This document shows, piece after piece, positions 7,355 to 13,924 of a stretch of 13,953 bases of DNA (its first letter is position 1; every line of letters begins with the position of its first letter). The stretch is from a bacterium. GTDB taxonomy: Bacteria; SZUA-79; Acidulodesulfobacterales; Acidulodesulfobacteraceae. Position numbers and translations under genes: made by a program. The DNA lies in the NCBI GenBank assembly GCA_021821565.1, contig JAKACI010000016.1, forward strand, positions 1 to 13,953, given 5' to 3'. The notes beneath the pieces are model-generated. The model did no database searches, was not told where the DNA came from, and worked only from the letters and a program-made list of their open reading frames with translations.

Positions 7355-7388
7355 AAAATTTTATATATAAAAGCTTTTTAAATTCTTG
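7281..7388 (-). ncRNA. Y-shaped small RNA or leader of DUF3800 gene
   Basis: A strong minus-strand promoter (7395-7423) predicts an RNA starting near 7388. Its 3' part folds as a three-way junction. An 11-bp closing stem (7344-7354 with 7287-7297) encloses a six-bp hairpin (GTCTCG/CGAGAC, 7322-7340, 7-base loop) and a second six-bp hairpin (ATTCTC/GAGAAT, 7303-7318, 4-base loop). A run of nine U residues (7289-7281) follows. The RNA is therefore about 105-110 bases and ends like a terminator. No coding sequence lies inside. It matches no RNA family I can name. It could be an independent small RNA, an antitoxin RNA or an attenuator for the DUF3800 gene directly downstream. Confidence 0.6.
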
Positions 7389-7394
7389 TATATA

Positions 7395-7423
7395 AGTATA
7401 GCATTATAAAATTTCTCTGTCAA
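7395..7423 (-). promoter_or_regulatory. Strong promoter of the structured RNA
   Basis: Read on the minus strand: TTGACA (7423-7418), 17-base spacer, TATACT (7400-7395). This is close to ideal and lies in the gap between the acidic-protein gene and the structured RNA, so it serves the RNA and, by read-through, the DUF3800 gene. Confidence 0.75.
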
Positions 7424-7469
7424 GTATTTTTTTAGATGGGCTATTTATCTTGGGGCGTACATAAACATA

Positions 7470-7751
7470 TTAGTAATCATCATCGCCATCATACCAAAGA
7501 GAACCTGACAAATTCATTTCTGCGCAATTTATTAAGGTAGAATCAAGAGATGAAGGATTATCATTATTTATATGTCTATGTTGTTTTTTACCAACCGGCC
7601 ATTCAATCCCCTGAAAATCATCATCAAAGATGCTCGCAGTTTTGCTTTCATAAAAATTATCGGGGATAAGGCTATCGCTATTAGACTTATCCTTATTTTT
7701 ACTATAACTTTCGTCTAAATCTACCGATTTAGTTTCGTTGATTAATTTCAT
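7470..7751 (-). CDS. Acidic, probably disordered 93-residue protein
   Basis: This protein has about 19 Asp/Glu residues against about 10 Lys/Arg, is rich in Ser and Asn, and has no membrane helix. Acidic clusters include DDD near residue 43 and an acidic-aromatic tail (WYDGDDDY). Low-complexity composition suggests disorder, perhaps folding on a partner. ATG 7751 has a GGAGAGA ribosome site. The gene lies behind copy 2 of the recurrent promoter and leader hairpin, divergent from herA. No family is recognised. Acidic small proteins in cargo regions sometimes mimic DNA or bind nucleases, and the acidic-aromatic tail faintly recalls SSB tails; both are speculation. Confidence 0.6.
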   Translation of the reverse strand: MKLINETKSVDLDESYSKNKDKSNSDSLIPDNFYESKTASIFDDDFQGIEWPVGKKQHRHINNDNPSSLDSTLINCAEMNLSGSLWYDGDDDY

Positions 7752-7801
7752 TTTTTATATCTCTCCATGCCGCCCCTACTTCACTTAGGCATTAATTTAC
7801 C

Positions 7802-7823
7802 GCCCCTATTCCTCCATAGAGGC
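7802..7823 (-). promoter_or_regulatory. Leader hairpin with GGA loop, copy 2
   Basis: On the minus-strand RNA, GCCUCUAU pairs with AUAGGGGC around the loop GGAGGA. Compared with copy 1 the arm has one changed base, but pairing is kept by a U-G wobble, and a GGA stays in the loop. On the plus strand the same change would be a mismatch, so selection, if any, is on the minus-strand RNA. Confidence 0.5.
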
Positions 7824-7833
7824 TCTTAATTTA

Positions 7834-7898
7834 TATATACTACTAAAAAAATATATTGAAAGTCAAATCAAAGGCGGAAAAAGGGTATTAGAGGGCGG
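7834..7898 (-). promoter_or_regulatory. Recurrent cargo promoter, copy 2, long spacer
   Basis: TTGACT (7866-7861) and TATATA (7839-7834) match copy 1, but the spacer is 21 bases because an A7 tract (7845-7851) replaces A3. That is too long for normal sigma-70 spacing. TAGTAT (7842-7837) gives a possible alternative -10 with an 18-base spacer. Upstream, GGCGG at 7873-7877 and GGGCGG at 7893-7898, with a degenerate GGG between them, keep the helical phasing. Confidence 0.5.
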
Positions 7899-7976
7899 GA
7901 TTTTGGTATATATTAATATAGTGATTATAAAGGGTTGCGGAATATAGGATATGCTAAGCTAAAATATAAAAATTCG

Positions 7977-8005
7977 TTGACAGGATGAATGAATAAGGAT
8001 AATAT
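7977..8005 (+). promoter_or_regulatory. Promoter of the herA-nurA-methyltransferase operon
   Basis: TTGACA (7977-7982), 17-base spacer, TAATAT (8000-8005); ATG follows at 8039 with an AGAGGA site. It is divergent from promoter copy 2, so the two units share a control region of about 280 bases. Confidence 0.7.
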
Positions 8006-8038
8006 AAAATATTATTAAATATAAAAAGAGGAATAATT

Positions 8039-10168
8039 ATGAGTTTAGAGGAAGGAATTAACAAAAGAATAATTAACAACAAAAAATATGAAGCGCAACA
8101 ATGGTTTAAAAAACTTATTCAAACAAGTGAACAAATTGGTGATTTATATTCAATAAATTATGAAACTGCTAGGGTTATAGTCCACGATAGCGAGCGTAAA
8201 AAAGTAGGCGGAATACCAAGTTTAAGTTTTTTAATTGCGTCAAGAATATTTCCTGAAGAAAATAATGAAAATTTTAAAAATATTGATTTTAAATCCGAAG
8301 ACGCTTCTTTTATTCTTTTACGTGTAATAGACGGCGCGCCGCTACCTCAAGATAAAGAAGCGGAAAGGATAAGGGTTGAAACAGCGCAGCGGGTTAGCGG
8401 AGAACCGGAAAAACATTGGGACAGCGATGGAGCGATGGATGCAAAAACTAGAGTATTGCTTGGATATGCAGGTGTGGAGTGTAGAATTATCGGAACATTT
8501 TTTCTTGAAGAAAATGTAAGTAATAGCGAAGCGCCGCTTGTATTAAAATTCGGTAGCGATATTTCAAACTATTATCCTAATAGAGGGTTAAAAGTTTTTA
8601 AATCAAATGCATCAGCTCTTGAAGAAATTGTTAATTATTGCGATCCATCAAATATTCAGGCGCACGTTGAAAAATACGGCAACACAGAAAAAGTAAAACT
8701 CGGTTTTGTTCGCTATGCTTCAACAAACAGAAAATATCAGCAAATAGACGATGTTCCTGTTTATATTTATCCTGCTGATTTATTGAGTCAAAAATCTGCT
8801 TTATTTGGAATGACAAGAACAGGTAAATCAAACACAACAAAAATTATTGTTAAAGCGGTTTTTGAATTGCGATCGCCGAAAAAGAAAGAAGACAATCCAA
8901 TAAGAATAGGACAGATTATTTTTGACCCGAATGGAGAATATGCAAATGAAAATTCACAAGACAAAGACGGAAATAATAATCCAAACGCTTTGAAAAATAT
9001 TTGGAATCTAATACCCGAAGCAAATAAAGCAAATGAAGTTATTACTTATGGAATTACAAGGCATCCAAGCGATCCAGATAGAATTTTAATGTTACTTAAT
9101 TTTTATTTAGATGAGAATTTACAGATAGGGAAAGAAATTATTGATAGTATTTTAGCCGATGATAATTCAATTCATATAAAAAACTTTTTACAAGTAGGTT
9201 TTGAGTTGCCTGATTCTTCGGATTATAGTGCAATGACGAGATACAAGAGGCGAATATTGGCGTATCGATCAGTTTTAGCAAGAGCAGGTTTTCCGGTTCC
9301 AAAAAATTTAAAACCCAACACAGAAAAATTATTCAGTCAGGAATTAATTAATGCAATGCAAAATAGTGAAAGTAATAATGCTCCAGATTATCAATCAGCA
9401 GCAAAAATTTTTTCAGGTGTTAACCAAAATTGGCAACAGCTTGCAAGCGCTTTTGAAAACTTAGATAAATTTATTAGAGATAAAGATAGCGGTTATAAAA
9501 AATTTGAAATCGGTTATATAAGCAGATCGAATGGGTCGGGTGATAGTTGGGCAGATGAAGATTTTAAAAAAATTATAGGTTTATTTCAATATCCAAATGC
9601 GACAAGAAAAATAGGAAAAGCAAAAGAGCAACATAGTTCTGACACAAGCGCAGATTATGCGGAAGATATCTACAAACATCTTAAAGACGGTAAACTTATT
9701 ATCATTGATCAATCATCGGGGGAACCTGAATTAAATAAATCATCCGCCAAAAGAATAATGGCAAAAATTTTCAGAGAAAATCAGAAGTGTTTTATTCAAG
9801 GATTAACAAACATTCCTGAAATTTTGGTTTATATTGAAGAAGCGCATAATATTTTGCCTGCGGGAAATGATTTAGACCTTTCAGATATTTGGGTTAGAAC
9901 CGCAAAGGAAGGCGCAAAATATCATATCGGAATGGTTTACGCTACGCAAGAAGTTAGCAGTATACAACGGAATATTTTACGCAATACTTCTAATTGGTTT
10001 ATTTCTCACTTAAATAACACGGATGAAACAAAAGAACTTTGTAAATATTATGACTTTGCCGACTTTGAACCTTCAATTAGACGAGCGCAAGACAAAGGAT
10101 TTTTAAGAGTAAAAACATTAAGCAATCCATTTGTTATTCCAGTGCAGGTGGATAAATTTAAGGTATAA
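8039..10168 (+). CDS. herA: HerA-like DNA-translocating ATPase
   Basis: This 709-residue ATPase belongs to the FtsK-HerA superfamily, with a DUF87-type core. Residues 35-240 fit a HAS-barrel-like N-terminal region. The core has Walker A GMTRTGKS (257-264), the HerA-typical DPNGEY (296-301), Walker [10 protein letters not shown] (596-604; acidic E600, E601) and a following [18 protein letters not shown] segment. A basic segment, [11 protein letters not shown], near 644-654 may supply the arginine contact. A long insertion (about 310-550) makes it larger than archaeal HerA, which is about 500 residues. HerA forms hexameric rings that pump DNA and activate NurA. Here nurA starts seven bases after the stop, so the pair very likely works as one complex. 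No Mre11 or Rad50 gene accompanies it, unlike archaeal repair operons, which favours a defence role. Confidence 0.85.
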   Translation: MSLEEGINKRIINNKKYEAQQWFKKLIQTSEQIGDLYSINYETARVIVHDSERKKVGGIPSLSFLIASRIFPEENNENFKNIDFKSEDASFILLRVIDGAPLPQDKEAERIRVETAQRVSGEPEKHWDSDGAMDAKTRVLLGYAGVECRIIGTFFLEENVSNSEAPLVLKFGSDISNYYPNRGLKVFKSNASALEEIVNYCDPSNIQAHVEKYGNTEKVKLGFVRYASTNRKYQQIDDVPVYIYPADLLSQKSALFGMTRTGKSNTTKIIVKAVFELRSPKKKEDNPIRIGQIIFDPNGEYANENSQDKDGNNNPNALKNIWNLIPEANKANEVITYGITRHPSDPDRILMLLNFYLDENLQIGKEIIDSILADDNSIHIKNFLQVGFELPDSSDYSAMTRYKRRILAYRSVLARAGFPVPKNLKPNTEKLFSQELINAMQNSESNNAPDYQSAAKIFSGVNQNWQQLASAFENLDKFIRDKDSGYKKFEIGYISRSNGSGDSWADEDFKKIIGLFQYPNATRKIGKAKEQHSSDTSADYAEDIYKHLKDGKLIIIDQSSGEPELNKSSAKRIMAKIFRENQKCFIQGLTNIPEILVYIEEAHNILPAGNDLDLSDIWVRTAKEGAKYHIGMVYATQEVSSIQRNILRNTSNWFISHLNNTDETKELCKYYDFADFEPSIRRAQDKGFLRVKTLSNPFVIPVQVDKFKV

Positions 10169-10175
10169 ATATATT

Positions 10176-11540
10176 ATGAGTTTTGAAGGAGAATTTGCCA
10201 GTTACGAACCATTAAGACGGTTACTTGACAGCGATAAAGTAAAAGCATTACAGGGTCGTTTAAGAGTTCGTAATCCTGACAAAGAAGATATTACTGAAAA
10301 TATAATCAAAAAAGAAGATTTAACTCAAAGTATATTGCAACCAGATTTAGTATTAGCAATTGACGGAAGCAATATAACAGCAAAAGCAGCGAACGGTTTT
10401 CCCGGCGCCGAATTTGGCTATATTACAATTGCTTCTGTTTTAATTGATTTAAAACTTGTAATGAAACTGGAACGAAGTGAATTTATCAATCCTAAAAAAT
10501 TTCGTGAAACTGAAAAAGCATCAACTATTGAAAGTGTTTTACCTGGGTGCAACGTTATAATTGATGACGAGAAAAGTGCAAAAGCTTCTTTAAGGCGAGC
10601 ATTATTTGAAGAATTACGGAGCAATATAGTTTTCGTCGGCGGTGAAACATTATTAGATACATACGAATATTTATTCAGCATAAAAAGAGATAAATTTTCA
10701 GAACATAATTTGCCGAAAAGTCCAATCGAAGGATTTGAGGCAGAAGATATGACATATGGTTTTGATGAATATAAATGTCCGCATTCAGGCGATGCCTTAT
10801 TTTCAACAGATGCGCTTCGTTTACATGAGCTAATGAATCCGAGCGGAAGCAATGGAGAAATGTTTGGGCAGATAATGTCGACGCTTGAAAAACTTTGGCT
10901 TATTCATATTTTGAGAGCGTTTGAAAAAAAAAATTGGCTTCCAACGCTTCGCAGAGTTGCATTTATAATGGACGGCCCATTAGCAGTTTTTAGCACTTCA
11001 TCATGGTTAGCAAAAGTTATTGAAGTTGAGTTAACAAGATTAAATGATTTACAAAAGAAAATTAACGGGCAGGACTTGTTGATAATCGGAATTGAAAAAT
11101 CGGGGACATTCTTTAATCACTTTTTAGAAATTGATATGACTGTAGATGGAATCGGAGATAAATTCCCAAAACAGTCGGCATTACTTCTCACAGACAATTA
11201 TATTAAGAAAAACATTATTTTTTCAGGAAGTACCAAGACATATGGACAAGATACATATTTTGGAAGAAAGTTTTTTTATAAAACATCGTCAGGGCAAAAA
11301 ATTGTTGCTGTAGCAGGATGCTTCAACGAATATCAAAAAGACCTGGCAACCGCAAATCCTGAACAATTTTCGCGATTAGCCGATATAATGCATTTAATTG
11401 ATCAACTTGTTTCAAGTAGATATCCAAATTCAGTTTCACCGCTTATATCAGCGCATGCGGAAGCATCTATTCCATTAAATTTAGGTAAAAGAATTTTTGA
11501 AGATATTGCAAGAGAAATAAGAGAGAAATCAAAAATATGA
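10176..11540 (+). CDS. nurA: NurA-like nuclease
   Basis: With the start at ATG 10176 (AAGG-type site; the in-frame ATG at 10131 lies inside herA) the protein is 454 residues. NurA features are AIDGSNI (61-67, metal-binding D63), FIMDGPLA (263-270, D266), GIEKSG (305-310), YFGRKFFY (361-368) and the C-terminal SAHAEASIPL segment (425-434). NurA is a DNA end-processing nuclease that docks on the HerA ring. This one is longer than the roughly 340-residue archaeal protein, with an insertion around 185-245 holding CPHSGDALFSTDALRLHE, which looks like half of a degraded zinc knuckle. The gene overlaps the methyltransferase start by four bases (ATGA), a sign of coupled translation. Confidence 0.8.
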   Translation: MSFEGEFASYEPLRRLLDSDKVKALQGRLRVRNPDKEDITENIIKKEDLTQSILQPDLVLAIDGSNITAKAANGFPGAEFGYITIASVLIDLKLVMKLERSEFINPKKFRETEKASTIESVLPGCNVIIDDEKSAKASLRRALFEELRSNIVFVGGETLLDTYEYLFSIKRDKFSEHNLPKSPIEGFEAEDMTYGFDEYKCPHSGDALFSTDALRLHELMNPSGSNGEMFGQIMSTLEKLWLIHILRAFEKKNWLPTLRRVAFIMDGPLAVFSTSSWLAKVIEVELTRLNDLQKKINGQDLLIIGIEKSGTFFNHFLEIDMTVDGIGDKFPKQSALLLTDNYIKKNIIFSGSTKTYGQDTYFGRKFFYKTSSGQKIVAVAGCFNEYQKDLATANPEQFSRLADIMHLIDQLVSSRYPNSVSPLISAHAEASIPLNLGKRIFEDIAREIREKSKI

Positions 11541-12649
11541 TAAAAGCAGAAGAAATAATAAAAGGATTTAGAACCGCTGAGGCGAGATGGGCAAGATTTG
11601 GTCCATATTATGCGATGTTTCCTTTTAAATTTGCATTCGATATTGTAAAAAAATATTCAAAAGAAGACGATTATATTGTTGATCCGTTTGCGGGAAGATA
11701 TTCAAGCGTTTATGCGGGAGCCATATTAAAAAGAAACAGTTTAGGTATTGAAATTAATCCTGTCGGTTGGCTTTACGGAATTGCAAAAATTCATCCTGCG
11801 GACAAAAAAGACGTGGCAGGTAGATTATTTGAAATTTACCGTAAACGAAATTATTATAGCATAAATAAAATGCCTGAATTTTTTAGAATGTGTTATTGTG
11901 ATGAAGTATTGAAATTTTTATTGACAGCAAGAAAGTGTCTTAATTGGGAAAAAAATAATGTAGATGCAACATTGATGTCAATTATTTTAGTTTATCTGCA
12001 TGCAAAACTTGGTGAAGGTTTATCAAATCAAATGCGAATGACAAAATCAATGGGTATAAATTACGCTGTTGAATGGTGGAAAAAAAATAATATGACAAAA
12101 CCGCCTGAAATAAATCCATATGAATTAATTATGAAAAAAATAAATTGGCGATATGAAAAAGGGAAACCAAATATCGCAGAAAGCAGAGTTATATTGGGTG
12201 ATAGTATAAACGAATTAAAGATAATCGCATCAGAAAGCGATGCAAAGAAATTTTCGTTGCTTTTTACCTCTCCGCCTTATTATTCAATTACCGACTATTA
12301 TGCTGACCAGTGGTTAAGACTTTGGCTTTTAGGCGGCGCAGAAAATGCTCAATCGCTTAAAGAAAAACATAAAGGAAGGTTTTCTAATAAACAAGAATAT
12401 TACGACTTACTAGATAATGTTTTCGGGCTTTGCTCAAAAATAATGAAAGATAACAGCACTGTTTATGTTAGGACGGACAGAAGAGAATTTACATTAAATA
12501 CAACAATAAACATTTTAAAGGAACATTTTCCTAATCACGAAATTAAAACTATTAAAAGAGAATTAAAGACTTATACAAAAACACAAACAAAGTTATTTGG
12601 CGATAAATCTATGAAACCTGGAGAAGTTGATATTATTCTGGAAAGTTAA
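11537..12649 (+). CDS. DNA methyltransferase (amino-methylating type)
   Basis: This 370-residue protein has the S-adenosylmethionine-site motif VDPFAGRYSS (48-57) followed by an acidic turn GIEINP (70-75), then VILGDSINEL (218-227) and the catalytic TSPPYY (244-249). These mark an N6-adenine or N4-cytosine DNA methylase. The order places the cofactor motif before the catalytic one; methylases with GDS-SPPY often have DPF-G-GT at the C-terminus, so this is a rearranged arrangement. The middle (about 90-215) may read the target. The sequence ADQWLRLWLLGG (256-267) follows the active site. Translation is coupled to nurA through ATGA. It could mark self DNA for the HerA-NurA nuclease; the target sequence is unknown. 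No clear terminator follows. Confidence 0.8.
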   Translation: MIKAEEIIKGFRTAEARWARFGPYYAMFPFKFAFDIVKKYSKEDDYIVDPFAGRYSSVYAGAILKRNSLGIEINPVGWLYGIAKIHPADKKDVAGRLFEIYRKRNYYSINKMPEFFRMCYCDEVLKFLLTARKCLNWEKNNVDATLMSIILVYLHAKLGEGLSNQMRMTKSMGINYAVEWWKKNNMTKPPEINPYELIMKKINWRYEKGKPNIAESRVILGDSINELKIIASESDAKKFSLLFTSPPYYSITDYYADQWLRLWLLGGAENAQSLKEKHKGRFSNKQEYYDLLDNVFGLCSKIMKDNSTVYVRTDRREFTLNTTINILKEHFPNHEIKTIKRELKTYTKTQTKLFGDKSMKPGEVDIILES

Positions 12650-12766
12650 TTGTTTTATTCTTTAATGTTTTTCTTTTCAAATAATGCATATAATATCCGA
12701 ATAAGCAATGATAGCAAAATGCTCTTCTATTAATTTAAGCATATCTTTGCCGTAATCCTAATTTTA

Positions 12767-12815
12767 TATATACCGCAATCGTATCAAAAGTCAAATTAAT
12801 GGCAGATAAGGAATT
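12767..12815 (-). promoter_or_regulatory. Recurrent cargo promoter, degraded copy 3
   Basis: TTGACT (12794-12789), 16-base spacer and TATATA (12772-12767) on the minus strand, with 18 bases identical to copy 1 across the -35 region. It points at the 3' end of the methyltransferase gene. The only frame behind it is a 21-residue one (12742-12677) with a weak ribosome site, so it appears to be an orphan or remnant that may yield antisense RNA. Confidence 0.5.
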
Positions 12816-12852
12816 ACTTCGGCACACATAACAATATAAACAATATAAAAAC

Positions 12853-13245
12853 TTAACTATTTTTTAGATTTATTATAATTTTTTGTAGAAATTCATCAAT
12901 TAACCTGTCTAAATATTGAAATTTCTGGGCAGGAAAATCATTTAATCCATTTATATGTATTTTATATCTTTTAATTTCTTTGGAATCACCGATATAAAAA
13001 TCTTTGCCATCCCAAAGTAAAAAATCACCGCTATCTTTAGTGTAGTCAATATATTTAGAATCACGGATTAAATCCAATACATCTTTTATTTTTTCAAGTT
13101 TTGCATTGAATGCCAGAGATTGTTTGCGGTAATTTTCAGAATAGTTATCTGCTAATTTCTTTAATTCTTCAATCATTTCATCGAATTTTGTCATAAGGAC
13201 ATCCTTATTTAAAGTAAAATATTTAGTTATGCCGATGTTAATCAT
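12853..13245 (-). CDS. Hypothetical helical protein in HicB/HicA-like operon
   Basis: No family is recognised. The protein is 130 residues from ATG 13245, which overlaps the preceding stop as ATGA. It would be 113 residues from ATG 13194, which has a strong AAGGA site seven bases upstream; either may be real. The first part (about 18-68 of the long form) is charged and helical, coiled-coil-prone; the middle has short strands (FLLWDGKDFYIGD), and the end is helical again. There is no membrane helix. As the third gene of a toxin-antitoxin-like operon it could be a partner, a regulator or a cargo gene. No catalytic motif is visible. Confidence 0.65.
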   Translation of the reverse strand: MINIGITKYFTLNKDVLMTKFDEMIEELKKLADNYSENYRKQSLAFNAKLEKIKDVLDLIRDSKYIDYTKDSGDFLLWDGKDFYIGDSKEIKRYKIHINGLNDFPAQKFQYLDRLIDEFLQKIIINLKNS

Positions 13246-13502
13246 TTAAAAAAATCTTCGCTATTAATATTAAATCGTCGTAAAATCATTTGTATATAAG
13301 ACGTCGGATAATCTTTATAATCCATCATTATTGGTAATTGTGGACCATTATAATCTTTATTTTTATTGTCACAATCAAATTTTTTAGTCAATATTACATA
13401 TTTTTTTTCTTCATTTTTTATGCTTTCAATAACGCCAAATCTATTTAATTTTTTAATAAGATCTTCGTAACTAAAGGATTTAATATCTGAAACTTTAAAC
13501 AT
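13242..13502 (-). CDS. HicA-like small protein lacking histidine
   Basis: This 86-residue protein has the layout of HicA/YcfA-type double-stranded RNA-binding-like proteins: an N-terminal helix SYEDLIKKLNRFGV (11-24), strands with YVILTKK, a GPQLPI turn (53-58) and the C-terminal helix IQMILRRFNINSEDF (71-85). HicA toxins use a conserved histidine to cleave messenger RNA; here there is no histidine in the whole protein. It is either an inactivated toxin, a non-cleaving RNA-binding relative or a different subfamily. It overlaps the HicB-like gene by eight bases, with an AAGG site inside that gene, and overlaps the next gene by four bases. Assignment rests on pattern and context, not on a search. 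Confidence 0.55.
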   Translation of the reverse strand: MFKVSDIKSFSYEDLIKKLNRFGVIESIKNEEKKYVILTKKFDCDNKNKDYNGPQLPIMMDYKDYPTSYIQMILRRFNINSEDFFK

Positions 13503-13845
13503 AACATAGTTCAGCCTTGTTGAAAGATATAAAACCGTCTTGCTTATTGTCTATTTTATCTTTAATACTATTTAACTCTTTTAATTTTCTATAACTGCAT
13601 TTTTTGGCATACAACCGCTTTTTCCAAAATTCTTTTGGAGCTGGAGTAAGTAAATTATCAAAATTATTATTTTTAATTGCAAAACCTATTTGCACCATCA
13701 TTAAACTTATAAGTTCGTCAACTGCGTTTTTTGCAGATATAGGCGAAATACCCATCATATCAAATTCAAGAGAGTGAGCTATCCAGTCATGATTTTCCTT
13801 ATAAATTAGAATATTTAGTTTTGGATGTTTTTTAAATAGACCCAT
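13495..13845 (-). CDS. HicB-like antitoxin-type protein
   Basis: In this 116-residue protein the first 75 residues resemble the HicB partial RNase H-like fold: strands LNILIYKENHDWIAHSLEFD (residues 9-28), a helix NAVDELISLMMVQIGFAI (40-57), then NLLTPAPKEFWKKR (64-77), a pattern common in short HicB-like proteins encoded beside HicA-like partners. The C-terminal part is basic and has no obvious helix-turn-helix or ribbon-helix-helix, so DNA binding for self-repression is not evident. ATG 13845 has an excellent site (GGGGAGG, seven bases upstream). It is the first gene of the operon behind a consensus promoter. If the HicA-like partner is inactive, the pair may have taken another role. Confidence 0.55.
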   Translation of the reverse strand: MGLFKKHPKLNILIYKENHDWIAHSLEFDMMGISPISAKNAVDELISLMMVQIGFAIKNNNFDNLLTPAPKEFWKKRLYAKKCSYRKLKELNSIKDKIDNKQDGFISFNKAELCYV

Positions 13846-13896
13846 AGTTATGCCTCCCCTTTTTTATTTTTTATATAAATAAATTTTTATAACGTT

Positions 13897-13924
13897 ATTA
13901 TATAATAAATTTTTATATTGTCAA
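13897..13924 (-). promoter_or_regulatory. Consensus promoter of the HicB/HicA-like operon
   Basis: Read on the minus strand: TTGACA (13924-13919), 16-base spacer, TATAAT (13902-13897), both perfect. A perfect 14-base palindrome TTATTATATAATAA (13895-13908) covers the -10 box and AAATTTTTAT repeats flank it (13881-13890, 13907-13916), a layout suited to self-repression, although low complexity makes chance possible. Confidence 0.7.

Larger units (their letters stand above)
6230..12815 (-). repeat. Dispersed promoter-leader repeat, three copies
   Basis: Copies lie at about 6230-6390, 7790-7950 and 12767-12815, all in the same orientation. Copies 1 and 2 share the GGGCGG repeats, the TTGACT and TATATA boxes, the CTACTAAA spacer start, the leader hairpin and a distal TTGCGG segment. 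Copies 1 and 3 share 18 identical bases (6293-6310 and 12786-12803); copy 3 has lost the hairpin and part of the GGGCGG array. Copies 1 and 2 flank the DUF3800 and acidic-protein block; copies 2 and 3 flank the HerA-NurA-methyltransferase operon. Confidence 0.65.

Noticed and set aside
7991..8026. Similarity of AATAAGGATAA near the herA start to the ribosome-site region of the 78-residue gene (6009-6030)
   Set aside because: The match is short, A/T-rich and gapped; ribosome-site composition is enough to explain it.
10131..10175. Upstream start for the NurA-like protein
   Set aside because: It would lie inside herA and add 15 residues without family resemblance; ATG 10176 directly after the herA stop fits better.
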